This document shows positions 33,640 through 41,171 of a stretch of DNA of 64,000 bases, piece after piece; the first letter of the stretch is position 1, and each line of letters starts with the position of its first letter. The stretch is taken from contig CAJUOC010000005.1 in assembly GCA_910587925.1 (NCBI GenBank), forward strand, positions 32,380 to 96,379, written 5' to 3'. The position numbers were made by a program, and so were the translations under genes. Below the pieces are notes generated by a model that saw only the letters and a program-made list of their open reading frames with translations, searched no databases and was not told the DNA's origin. The stretch comes from an uncultured Muribaculaceae bacterium (GTDB lineage: Bacteria; Bacteroidota; Bacteroidia; Bacteroidales; Muribaculaceae).

Positions 33640-34203
33640 TCAGCGGGGGGCTATGGCGAGGCGCACGGCCTCGGCGGGATCGTCGGTCACGGCAGGGGGC
33701 TCGATGCCGCCGTCGCGCATGAAGCCGTGGGCCGTGCAAGCGGCGAGCTGCGCCAGGAAGGGGTCGTAGTATCCTCCGGGATTGTATATCACTATATTGC
33801 CGGTGAAGATGCCCAGCTTTCGCCAGGTGATAATCTCGGCCAGCTCCTCGAGGGTGCCCACTCCGCCCGGAAGAGCTATCACGCCGCGCGAGCGGGCGGC
33901 AAATGTCTTCTTGCGCTCGCCCATATCGGCGGCGACTATGGTATATGTGGTGTCGGTGTCGAGCCAGCCCTTGTCGACCATGAAGCGGGGTATCACGGCG
34001 AGAGTCTCGCCGCCGGCGCGGCGGCAGGCGTCGGCCGTGGCGTGCATCAGGCCCATGCGGCCGCCGCCGTAGATGAGGGGCACGCCGGCCTCGGCCAGGG
34101 CAGCGCCGATGGCGCGTGCGCCGGCGGCATACCCGGGCATATCTCCCTCGCAGGAGCCGCAGTACACGGTGACGCCCCCGCAGATGTCGTCTGATGTTTT
34201 CAT
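33640..34203 (-). CDS. LOG-family phosphoribohydrolase
   Basis: The 187-residue protein has the Rossmann-like VTVYCGSCEGDMPGYA, PLIYGGGRMGLMHATADA and the catalytic PGGVGTLEELAEIITWRKLG with its PGGxGTxxE signature. LOG enzymes release the base from nucleoside 5'-monophosphates, such as cytokinin riboside or purine monophosphates. The start at 34203 (MKTSDD) is preferred: a -7 promoter element lies only 5 nt upstream, so the longer form would include promoter sequence. The message may be leaderless. It heads the operon that runs to tatD. Confidence 0.93.
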   Translation of the reverse strand: MKTSDDICGGVTVYCGSCEGDMPGYAAGARAIGAALAEAGVPLIYGGGRMGLMHATADACRRAGGETLAVIPRFMVDKGWLDTDTTYTIVAADMGERKKTFAARSRGVIALPGGVGTLEELAEIITWRKLGIFTGNIVIYNPGGYYDPFLAQLAACTAHGFMRDGGIEPPAVTDDPAEAVRLAIAPR

Positions 34204-34207
34204 GCGG

Positions 34208-34215
34208 CAAAGATA
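34208..34215 (-). promoter_or_regulatory. -7 element of the LOG operon (leaderless start)
   Basis: TATCTTTG on the minus strand matches TAnnTTTG. Transcription would begin about 34203, at or within the ATG, so the transcript would have essentially no 5' untranslated region. The -33 position shows only CAAT on the plus strand near 34228. Confidence 0.5.
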
Positions 34216-34238
34216 CTGATTTTTTAGCAATATAGTAG

Positions 34239-34264
34239 CAGCCGGCCCCATAGATGGCCGGCTG
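34239..34264. other. 9-bp GC hairpin upstream of the LOG gene
   Basis: CAGCCGGCC (34239-34247) and GGCCGGCTG (34256-34264) form a perfect 9-bp stem with an 8-nt loop. It lies between the ncRNA terminator and the LOG promoter. No clear T-run follows on either strand, so its role is open. Confidence 0.6.
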
Positions 34265-34316
34265 CCGCTGCGTTAAGGATATTGTGTAGTCTACTGTATG
34301 GTCTTTATGTCCATAT

Positions 34317-34355
34317 AAAAAATCATCCGCCGCGGCTCCCGTATGCCGGGCGGAT
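34317..34355 (-). terminator. Intrinsic terminator of the candidate ncRNA
   Basis: On the minus strand ATCCGCC (34355-34349) pairs with GGCGGAT (34331-34325), enclosing an inner CGGC/GCCG stem, and is followed after GA by TTTTTT (34322-34317). This is the form expected of a rho-independent terminator. Confidence 0.75.
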
Positions 34356-34595
34356 ACAATTATTCCCGCCTTGCATGTAGAATCTGCCGCGACTCGCGGA
34401 CACGCCTCTTGTGGAGGCCTGCCGGTCAGCGTAGAGATTCTGCAAGACGGGACGCAGTATGTCGGTGATTTGCCTCCCGGAGCTGTACCCGGGTCGGCGG
34501 GGATAAAGAGCCGTCCCTTTGCTTTTTACCGCACGGATACGGTAAAATTGCCGTGGCAATGTAATTATCCCTCCGCCACGATGTGACGGATTTGC
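34317..34595 (-). ncRNA. Candidate structured non-coding RNA, about 279 nt
   Basis: This stretch has its own promoter (34600-34631) and terminator (34317-34355) on the minus strand and no convincing gene. A stem of 17 pairs plus one T-G pair joins 34452-34435 with 34385-34364 (arms TCCCG, CTTGCA, GAATCT), with one 4-nt bulge. Inside it lie CCGCG-act-CGCGG (34387-34399) and GCCTC-ttgtg-GAGGC (34404-34418). Further upstream a perfect TTTTACCG/CGGTAAAA stem lies at 34524-34547. The 5' part (34570-34575, GGCGGA) can also pair with the TCCGCC of the terminator. The family is not recognised; 6S RNA is one possibility. Open frames across it are not supported by any domain. Confidence 0.6.
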
Positions 34596-34599
34596 ATCG

Positions 34600-34631
34600 C
34601 AAAAATAAGCATTTGCCGCGAATAAATCAAA
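34600..34631 (-). promoter_or_regulatory. Promoter of the candidate ncRNA
   Basis: The minus strand reads TTTG (34631-34628), 20 nt, then TATTTTTG (34607-34600), matching TTTG-N19/20-TAnnTTTG. It lies 28 nt after the stop of the upstream glycosyltransferase gene and points into the structured region. Confidence 0.7.
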
Positions 34632-34659
34632 AATGCGTGCAGATTTCTCACCTGATCTG

Positions 34660-35436
34660 TCACCGGTGGAAAAATCCCTGCAACATATACATAGCGCTCT
34701 GCCACAGCGGAGCGGGACGGCGCGGTATGTCGCGCAGGGTGCGGGCGAGGCCCTCGGCAAGGCCGTAGCGCAGGCGGAAGTAGCCGCCCTGGGCGCGCAG
34801 CACTCCGCGGGTGGCGCGGCGGTGGCCGGTGGTAAGACCCGGATGCTCGCATACGTCGAGGGGCACAAACATGCCGTGAAGCCCGGCGCGCTGTAGGGTG
34901 AGCAGCATCACTATATCCTCGCCGGCCAGAAAGTATGGCGCGCCGGGGCCGAAGTCGGTGGAAAAGCGTATGCCGGGCCGCAGCGAGCTGCGCCTTATGG
35001 CCAGCTCAAATGCCGTGAGATAGTATCCGCGGGGCTCGCGGCCGTCGAGACATGCCTCGGCGGGCGGATAGTGCTTGGCGTCGGCGCCGGTATGGCGGAA
35101 GGTCACGTAGTCGACCTCGGGGTGGCGGGCAAAGTAGTCGCGCAGGGCCTCAAGGGCCGGGGCGCTGTAGTTGAGGTCGTCGTCGGCCACCACCACTATG
35201 TCGCCCTCGGCACGGTCGAGGGCATGATTGCGGTTGAGGCTGATGCCGGCGCTGCGGTGCTGTATCACTCTCACATCGGGGCGCAGCAGGGTATCGGGCA
35301 CGCGCAGGGGCGAGCCGTCGGGGCTCTGGGCACACACGGTGTATGTAAGCCCGTCGAGGGCCGGCAGAGTCATGCGGCCGGCGCGCTCGATACCGGCGCG
35401 GCCGAGTGTGGCTATCTGTATTTCGATGGTCAGCAT
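34660..35436 (-). CDS. Family 2 glycosyltransferase
   Basis: The 258-residue protein has a GT-A-like nucleotide-sugar region: IQIATLGRAGIERAGRM, the acidic VVVADDDLNYS (DxD motif) and FLAGEDIVMLLTLQRAG, where the ED is the usual catalytic base region. Acceptor and donor cannot be predicted. It overlaps the preceding glycosyltransferase gene by 7 nt, so the pair probably acts in the same surface-glycan pathway. No transmembrane helix is evident, so it is cytoplasmic or peripheral. Confidence 0.85.
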   Translation of the reverse strand: MLTIEIQIATLGRAGIERAGRMTLPALDGLTYTVCAQSPDGSPLRVPDTLLRPDVRVIQHRSAGISLNRNHALDRAEGDIVVVADDDLNYSAPALEALRDYFARHPEVDYVTFRHTGADAKHYPPAEACLDGREPRGYYLTAFELAIRRSSLRPGIRFSTDFGPGAPYFLAGEDIVMLLTLQRAGLHGMFVPLDVCEHPGLTTGHRRATRGVLRAQGGYFRLRYGLAEGLARTLRDIPRRPAPLWQSAMYMLQGFFHR

Positions 35437-36536
35437 AGGCGGTCCCAGAGGTCGAGAAAGCGGCCGGCCACGAGGTCGGCATCATTGTGTCGCGACACGA
35501 AGGCCGGACCCTCGGCAGCGGCGGCCCGCACCTCGTCGGGGCGGGTGACAAGCCGCTCGCAGAGCAGGTCGGGGCCGCTCTCGCTTGGCTCGGCATTGAA
35601 GACGGGGCGCATCGTGCGCTCGCCGATAAAGCGGTAGTAATCTTCCTCGCCGCCGCTCACCACAGCCTTGCCGCGGGCCATGGCCAGCAGGGCGTTGAGC
35701 GCCGGAGTGTATGAGTAAAGCTGGTCTACGAGGAGGTCGGTCGAGTCGAGCCGGCGCAGATACTCGGCATACGGCAGATTCTCGACTATATCGAGGGTGG
35801 CGGCGCCCGGGTGGCGGTCTATGGCGGCGCGCAGCGCCTGCTCGAGGCGGTCGGTGCCCTTCCAGGGCATACGGTGTCGGTCGCGCCCGAGCATGATGCG
35901 CAGCGGCCCGCTCTTGCTTGCGGGCTGCACGTCGGCCACTCTCTCCACGGGCAGGCCTGTATAGACGGCACGGTCGGGGCCGAGGCGGGCCTCCATGGCG
36001 AGGTGATACTCATATAGAGTGGTGGCGGCGCCGGCCACGCTGTCGTATACATACTCGCAGTAGGAGGCGAGCGCTCCCTGCTGCCAGCGGCGGTTCTCGG
36101 CCAGGAAGGCGTCAGTGCGGCGGTTGGGTGTGCCGTCGGGATTGGTAAACTCGGTGTACCGCAGCTTGCAGCCGGGGCCGAGATAATAGTCCATCATGGC
36201 CTTGTCTGTACCGGCGGCGGTGAGAAACACCGCGCCATTGTCGCGGCGCAGGCGGTCGAATATCTCGCGCAGACGGGCGGGGCGCAGACGGGCAAATGCC
36301 GGGCTGATCATCGACACCACGTCGAATCCCCGCAGCGGGGCTGTCCAGCGCAGCCGGGCATACAGCAGTGCGCCGCCGGCGGGGCCGGGCAGCGGTCGGC
36401 CGAGGTCGTAGGGGCGCTCGGTCTGCATCCATGCGCCGCCGTCGGTGGCCACGGTCACGGTGTGGCCGCGGCGCGTGAGGGCGCGCCCCAGGGTGAGGTG
36501 GCACGCGCTGTAGTCGCCCAGCAGGAGGATACGCAT
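35430..36536 (-). CDS. GT4-like glycosyltransferase
   Basis: The 368-residue product has a two-domain GT-B pattern: N-terminal MRILLLGDYSACHLTLGRALTRRGHTVTVAT, and a C-terminal half with GPLRIMLGRDRHRMPWKGTDRLEQAL and SYTPALNALLAMARGKAVVSGGEEDYY, where an acidic residue would contact the donor. It resembles the GT4 family but is divergent. It overlaps the next glycosyltransferase gene and follows a small hypothetical gene by 14 nt. A role in polysaccharide or O-antigen synthesis is likely by context only. Confidence 0.8.
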   Translation of the reverse strand: MRILLLGDYSACHLTLGRALTRRGHTVTVATDGGAWMQTERPYDLGRPLPGPAGGALLYARLRWTAPLRGFDVVSMISPAFARLRPARLREIFDRLRRDNGAVFLTAAGTDKAMMDYYLGPGCKLRYTEFTNPDGTPNRRTDAFLAENRRWQQGALASYCEYVYDSVAGAATTLYEYHLAMEARLGPDRAVYTGLPVERVADVQPASKSGPLRIMLGRDRHRMPWKGTDRLEQALRAAIDRHPGAATLDIVENLPYAEYLRRLDSTDLLVDQLYSYTPALNALLAMARGKAVVSGGEEDYYRFIGERTMRPVFNAEPSESGPDLLCERLVTRPDEVRAAAAEGPAFVSRHNDADLVAGRFLDLWDRLC

Positions 36537-36550
36537 GTGCCTGAGTGAAA

Positions 36551-37066
36551 TCAGATATTGTTGAGACGGGCCAGTTGCTCGAGCACATCGCCGGCGCTCA
36601 TGCGGCGGCGCATACGCAGCAGTGTGGCGAAGTCGCCGGCCACAGTGCGCACCCCGGGGTGGGTGAAGAGCCGGGTGTGGTACTGGAGGTCGCGCTGGTA
36701 GAGGCGGTCGAGCTCGTCGTCGTCGAGCTCGCAGTGGTCGCGGCCCTCGGCAAAGATGAAGTCGTGGAGCCGGGTCATCAGCTCGTCGGAGGGACGGCGG
36801 CCGGCGGCATAGTGGCGGCAGAGCACATTGCCCAGCAGCAGCGCCGACTCCACCCGGAACTGGCGCAGGTATTCATTCCAGGCGATGCGGGCGCTCTGGC
36901 GGGGATTTCCGCTGAAATAAAACTCCTCTGCGAGTCGCAGCGGCTCGTCGTCGTCGATGCATACCTCGGCGAGCGCCGACTCGCAGTCACACGCCACCAG
37001 GGCGATGGCCATGCCGGCCACGCCGAGGCTGCGGTCTGTCTCGTCGGTATATTTCAATTCTTTCAT
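36551..37066 (-). CDS. Conserved hypothetical protein
   Basis: The 171-residue product is soluble, rich in acidic and arginine residues and probably all-helical. It has no signal peptide. No family was recognised. It begins 2 nt after porZ and ends 14 nt before the GT4-like gene. Such a gene between a type IX component and glycosyltransferases could be linked to surface attachment of secreted proteins, but nothing in the sequence shows this. Confidence 0.7.
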   Translation of the reverse strand: MKELKYTDETDRSLGVAGMAIALVACDCESALAEVCIDDDEPLRLAEEFYFSGNPRQSARIAWNEYLRQFRVESALLLGNVLCRHYAAGRRPSDELMTRLHDFIFAEGRDHCELDDDELDRLYQRDLQYHTRLFTHPGVRTVAGDFATLLRMRRRMSAGDVLEQLARLNNI

Positions 37067-37068
37067 CG

Positions 37069-39465
37069 TCAGTTGATCACTACAATTTTAGTCACCGCGC
37101 CCGACGAGCTGCCGTCGGAGTTTTGCGATGCCAATACCATATACACGCCCGAGCGCACGCGCTCGCCGGCGGCATTGCAGCCGTCCCACACATACATGCC
37201 GCCCTCGGAGCGGCCCTGGGCCACGACGTTGCCCTGCGAGTCGGCAATCTTCACGAGCGAGTTGTCCATCAGACCCTGGATGGTGATCCAGCCCTCGTAG
37301 TCGGGTCGCACGGGATTGGGAAAGGCATATACCTCGGAGTAATCGTCGGCGGCCGGAGCGGCATTGCTGTTGTATATGAATGCGCCGGCGGCTGTGTTGA
37401 CATATACCTCGTTGCCCTGCGGATTGCAGTATACGCCCCACACCTGATTGGTGGGCATGGGCGAGTTGGTATTGGTGAAGTTCTCGAGAATCTCGGTACC
37501 GTCGGCACTCACCAGGAAGAGACCCGAGGCCTCGGTCGACACCCACTTGCGGTTGAGGGGGTCGGTGGCGATGCCGTTTATCACGTCGGTCGACAGCAGA
37601 TAGTCGGCATATACGGTGCCGTCGTTTCGGGCTACCTTGGGACGCGTCACATAGAGCTTGCCGTCGACGGCAGCCTTGGAGAGGTCGTCGACCACAAAGA
37701 TTCCCTCCGACGTACCGAGCCATATGCGGCCCTCGTTGTCGACCTCATAGCAGGTGGGGATGATATTTCCGATGGTGTTGCCGTCCTGGGTGATGAAGGC
37801 ATAGAGGCAGGTATGCACATCGTCGGTGGGGTCGGGAGTGCCCTTTGTGTCGATGATGGCCTTCATGTCGGTATAGTCGCCGGTAAAGAGCGCCAGCGTG
37901 GGGGTCTTGGGAGTGCTGATATAGAAGTAGCGGTAGCAGTCGCCGAAGCTGCGGTCAAACATGCGGGTGCTCCAGTCGGCTTTGGTCACCGACTTGGGAT
38001 TCCGGCGCATGGCGGCCACCTTGTCGGCCGGCAGATGATGTATGGCGGGGATGTAGCCATCGTGGCGCGACAGAGCGTATACGCCTCCGGCGCCGTCGGT
38101 CGATACGCCCAGCACCCAGGGCCAGCCGGCGATGAAGGGTGCGGTGGAGGAGTTGAAGGTGATGAGCAGCTTGCCGTCGACAGCCACATCAAGGCCATGG
38201 TCGAGGTCGGCAAAATAGATGGTGGGCGGGTCATTGTCGTCGACAGCCATGCCGGTGCCGCTGATAAAGCCCGAGCGGCCATCGCTGAGCCAGGGGTTGA
38301 CGCGGGTAAATGTGCCGCTCTCCCAGTCGAGGCGCTCCATGAGCTGATGGGTGGAGCCGACAAATGCGCCGGTGTACGACATGCCGCCGATGGGGGCGCG
38401 CGCGTAGCGCACGCCGCTCAGATACACGCTTTTGCCGTCGGCCGAGGGGCGAAACATCGCCGCGCCGGCCACCTGCGACGACTCGGGCATGTATTTGTCG
38501 CTCACTGTGACGGCCGAGCCGCCCGACACGTCGTAGCAGCCGATACCGTTGCGGTTGCCGGCCCATATCGATTTGGCGCCGCTCCACGAGCCGAGCACCT
38601 GGCCGCGTATGTCGGAGGGAAGGTCGGTAAACTCCACTCCGAAGTCTGTGCCTATCTTGACCCAGCCTGCCGAGCCTTTGCCGCCGACGCCTCCGTCGAC
38701 ATGCACCAGCTCGGCGATGCCGGGCACGCTGCGCAGGCCGGTGCCGTCGATGGCTTTGGCGGCGGGATTGACGGTACCTTTGTTTACATTGTTGGCGGTG
38801 AGATACACAAAGTCGGCTCCTGCGCCCGCGGGGGCTATCATGTCGGTAAACTTGGCCGGGGTCGACCATTTCTCAAAGGAAGAGAAATCGCGGTGGCGCT
38901 CCTTGGCGGGCGAGGCATACAGCTCGCCGTCACACAGGGCCAGTATGTAGCCGCCGGCCTCGATGATTTTTGTGAAGGCTTTGTCGTAGATACCGCTCTC
39001 TATCACATGGAAGTCTTTGTCGTCGAAGACCACAAAGCCGAAGTCGGTGGCCACGTACACGCGGCCGTCGGCAAAGCTCACATGACGCACCACCTTGGTG
39101 GTAAGCAGATTTGCCTCGCGTATGTCGGGCACATTTACCACTCGGCCGTCTTCGTGCACTATGTCTATATTGGAGTCGGTATACACGAGCACCATGTACT
39201 TGCGCCGCGGATTGTAGTACATATTGGACAGTCCGTGGCTCGACAGAGTCTGGCCGGGAGCGTAGTATGTGGTCTCGTCGGCCTTCTTGTCGTAGCTGTA
39301 GAGCGACGAGCCGGTGAGATAGTATACCTTTGAGGGTGTGTCGGTGACCTTGGTGAAGAGGGGACTCGACATGGGTACCACCTGCCACGAGCCGGTCATG
39401 CGCTGGGCGCATGCGACGCCGGCGGTGGCTGCTATGGCGATGAGGAGAGTATATAGTCTTTTCAT
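37069..39465 (-). CDS. porZ: PorZ-like type IX secretion beta-propeller protein
   Basis: PorZ is a surface protein of the type IX attachment complex that presents anionic lipopolysaccharide to the sortase PorU. The 798-residue product has a signal peptide (cleavage after ACA, near residue 20), two propeller-like halves with repeated tryptophan and VYVATDFGFVVFDD-type blades, and a C-terminal domain resembling type IX sorting domains (YAFPNPVRPDYEGWITIQG to the end GAVTKIVVIN). The start at 39465 was chosen because a longer frame would re-read rdgB. It lies 2 nt after rdgB. The presence of PorZ means the organism probably has a type IX system, and other proteins in the window may use it. Confidence 0.85.
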   Translation of the reverse strand: MKRLYTLLIAIAATAGVACAQRMTGSWQVVPMSSPLFTKVTDTPSKVYYLTGSSLYSYDKKADETTYYAPGQTLSSHGLSNMYYNPRRKYMVLVYTDSNIDIVHEDGRVVNVPDIREANLLTTKVVRHVSFADGRVYVATDFGFVVFDDKDFHVIESGIYDKAFTKIIEAGGYILALCDGELYASPAKERHRDFSSFEKWSTPAKFTDMIAPAGAGADFVYLTANNVNKGTVNPAAKAIDGTGLRSVPGIAELVHVDGGVGGKGSAGWVKIGTDFGVEFTDLPSDIRGQVLGSWSGAKSIWAGNRNGIGCYDVSGGSAVTVSDKYMPESSQVAGAAMFRPSADGKSVYLSGVRYARAPIGGMSYTGAFVGSTHQLMERLDWESGTFTRVNPWLSDGRSGFISGTGMAVDDNDPPTIYFADLDHGLDVAVDGKLLITFNSSTAPFIAGWPWVLGVSTDGAGGVYALSRHDGYIPAIHHLPADKVAAMRRNPKSVTKADWSTRMFDRSFGDCYRYFYISTPKTPTLALFTGDYTDMKAIIDTKGTPDPTDDVHTCLYAFITQDGNTIGNIIPTCYEVDNEGRIWLGTSEGIFVVDDLSKAAVDGKLYVTRPKVARNDGTVYADYLLSTDVINGIATDPLNRKWVSTEASGLFLVSADGTEILENFTNTNSPMPTNQVWGVYCNPQGNEVYVNTAAGAFIYNSNAAPAADDYSEVYAFPNPVRPDYEGWITIQGLMDNSLVKIADSQGNVVAQGRSEGGMYVWDGCNAAGERVRSGVYMVLASQNSDGSSSGAVTKIVVIN

Positions 39466-39467
39466 AT

Positions 39468-40049
39468 TCAGAGTGTCTTCAGATATTGGATGAGGCGGGC
39501 AGTGGCGCGGGCGCGGTGGCTCACGGAGTTTTTGGCCTCGGCCGATGCGCTGCCAAAGGTCTTGTCCCAGCCATCGGGACGAAACAGCGGGTCGTAGCCA
39601 AAGCCGCCGTCGCCCTCGGGAGCCGTGAGTATCTCGCCGTCGACGCGGCCCTCGAAGAGGTGCTCGCGGCCGTCGATGATAAGGGCGATGACTGTGCGGA
39701 AACATGCGCGGCGGTCGGTGATGTCGTCCATGCGCCGGAGCAGATGACGCATGTTGGCGGCCGAGTCGTGGTCGGTTCCGGGGGCGTAGCGCGCGCTGTG
39801 CACGCCGGGCTCGCCGCCGAGTGCCTCCACCTCCAGGCCGGTATCGTCGGCAAAGCAGTCGCAGCCGTAGCGCGATGCCACCCAGCGCGCTTTCTGCAGG
39901 GCATTGTCGCGGAGGGTGTCGCCGGTCTCGGGGATGTCGTCGGTGCAGCCGATATCGGAGAGCGAGCGTATGCACAGGCTGTCGCCTGCCATGGCGCGCA
40001 GCTCCGAGAGCTTATGGGCATTGTTGGTGGCAAATACTATCGTACGCAT
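39468..40049 (-). CDS. rdgB: XTP/dITP diphosphatase RdgB (HAM1 family)
   Basis: RdgB hydrolyses deaminated purine nucleoside triphosphates, so they do not enter DNA. The 193-residue enzyme has the substrate-binding FATNNAHKLSEL, ADDTGLEVEALGGEPGVHSARYA, GDGGFGYDPLF and the C-terminal SHRARA, in the family order. It is cytoplasmic and dimeric in known cases. It lies 2 nt before porZ and 7 nt after the acyltransferase gene. Confidence 0.96.
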   Translation of the reverse strand: MRTIVFATNNAHKLSELRAMAGDSLCIRSLSDIGCTDDIPETGDTLRDNALQKARWVASRYGCDCFADDTGLEVEALGGEPGVHSARYAPGTDHDSAANMRHLLRRMDDITDRRACFRTVIALIIDGREHLFEGRVDGEILTAPEGDGGFGYDPLFRPDGWDKTFGSASAEAKNSVSHRARATARLIQYLKTL

Positions 40050-40056
40050 ACTTATC

Positions 40057-41142
40057 TCAACGTTTTATTCGCTTTTTTATTGCTCCGAGCGGGCGGGCCA
40101 CAGCGACATTGATTATATGGCCCATCAGCAGCGATACGGCGGTGACGGCCACAAAGAGGGTGATGTCGGCGGCCGGCGCGCTGCCGAGCAGGCCGCGGGC
40201 GGTCTCGGCCAGGCCGTAACAGGCACACAGCTGCATCAGGGGGAAGTGTATCAGGTACACGTTGTACGAGAGGTCGTCGCGGCGGCACTCCCACGCTCCC
40301 CAGCTGCCTGTCATCGACACCAGCACCACCAGCACCGTGAGCGCCGCCGGCTGGAGTATCACGCCGGTATCGCCGGGCAGGTATGGCACGACGAGCATGG
40401 CGGCGACAGCCGCGGCTCCCACCATCCACTTGTGGCGCATGAGCAGGCTGAAGTAGTAGTAACAGAATACACCGCTGTAGAAGTACATCATCTGCCCGGC
40501 AAACTGGCGCGACATTGTCTCGTAGATGGCGCGGCCGGTGCTCTCGTACATATGCAGCATGGCCAGGCGGTATATCACCGAGGCGGCGTAGATGCCCACG
40601 AGTATGCCGGCCGTGTAGCGCGGGAAGCGGCGTATGAGCATCAGCGCCAGCGGCACCGACAGATACAGCACCCACTCGACCTTGAGTGTCCACAGCGAGC
40701 CGTCGACCACATCTATCTCAAGCCCCTCGAATACTCCGGGCAGCGTCGGATGCAGGAAATTCAGGAAGCAGAGGTTGGCCCCGAGATATTTCCAGAAGCC
40801 CGCGTCGGTAAAGTACTCCCCGGCGGGCAGTGTGCTGGCCGCCGACAGACCCACGGCACACAGCAGCACCGTGGCGGCATAGGCGGGCATGAGCCTGCGG
40901 AAGCGCGACCACACAAATTGGCCGAAGCTGCGCTTGTGCAGGTAGCTGCAATATATAAGGTAGCCGCTGAGGGCAAAGAATCCGCCCACACCATTGTACG
41001 CACTCACCGGAAACCATATGGTCGACTCGAGGCTGCACAGCTGATTGAAATGCCCCGCGAGCACACCCATCATCAGTATGTAGCGCACCATGCCCATATT
41101 GTTGGGCAGGGGTATGCTGTATGGGACGCGGTCGCGGAGCAT
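40057..41142 (-). CDS. Membrane acyltransferase family 3 protein
   Basis: The 361-residue product has about ten transmembrane helices and the acyltransferase-3 pattern: an N-terminal histidine in LMMGVLAGHFNQL and the following GVGGFFALSGYLIYC and RFRRLMPAYAATVLL. Such proteins O-acetylate surface polysaccharides and other extracytoplasmic glycans. The start at 41140-41142 is the first ATG that keeps the first helix. It lies 29 nt after leuS and just before rdgB. Given the glycosyltransferases nearby, a glycan substrate is likely. Confidence 0.87.
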   Translation of the reverse strand: MLRDRVPYSIPLPNNMGMVRYILMMGVLAGHFNQLCSLESTIWFPVSAYNGVGGFFALSGYLIYCSYLHKRSFGQFVWSRFRRLMPAYAATVLLCAVGLSAASTLPAGEYFTDAGFWKYLGANLCFLNFLHPTLPGVFEGLEIDVVDGSLWTLKVEWVLYLSVPLALMLIRRFPRYTAGILVGIYAASVIYRLAMLHMYESTGRAIYETMSRQFAGQMMYFYSGVFCYYYFSLLMRHKWMVGAAAVAAMLVVPYLPGDTGVILQPAALTVLVVLVSMTGSWGAWECRRDDLSYNVYLIHFPLMQLCACYGLAETARGLLGSAPAADITLFVAVTAVSLLMGHIINVAVARPLGAIKKRIKR

Positions 41143-41171
41143 TTCGCCGTATGGGGGGAGAGCAGCCGGTG

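Noticed and set aside
34371..34586. Plus-strand open frame of 71 codons
   Set aside because: It covers the paired arms of the candidate ncRNA, has no promoter on that strand and no recognisable domain.
34640..34665. ACCTGATCTG resembling part of a TPP riboswitch
   Set aside because: The remaining conserved TPP elements (CTGAGA and the downstream helix) are missing, and the match lies in the end of a glycosyltransferase gene.
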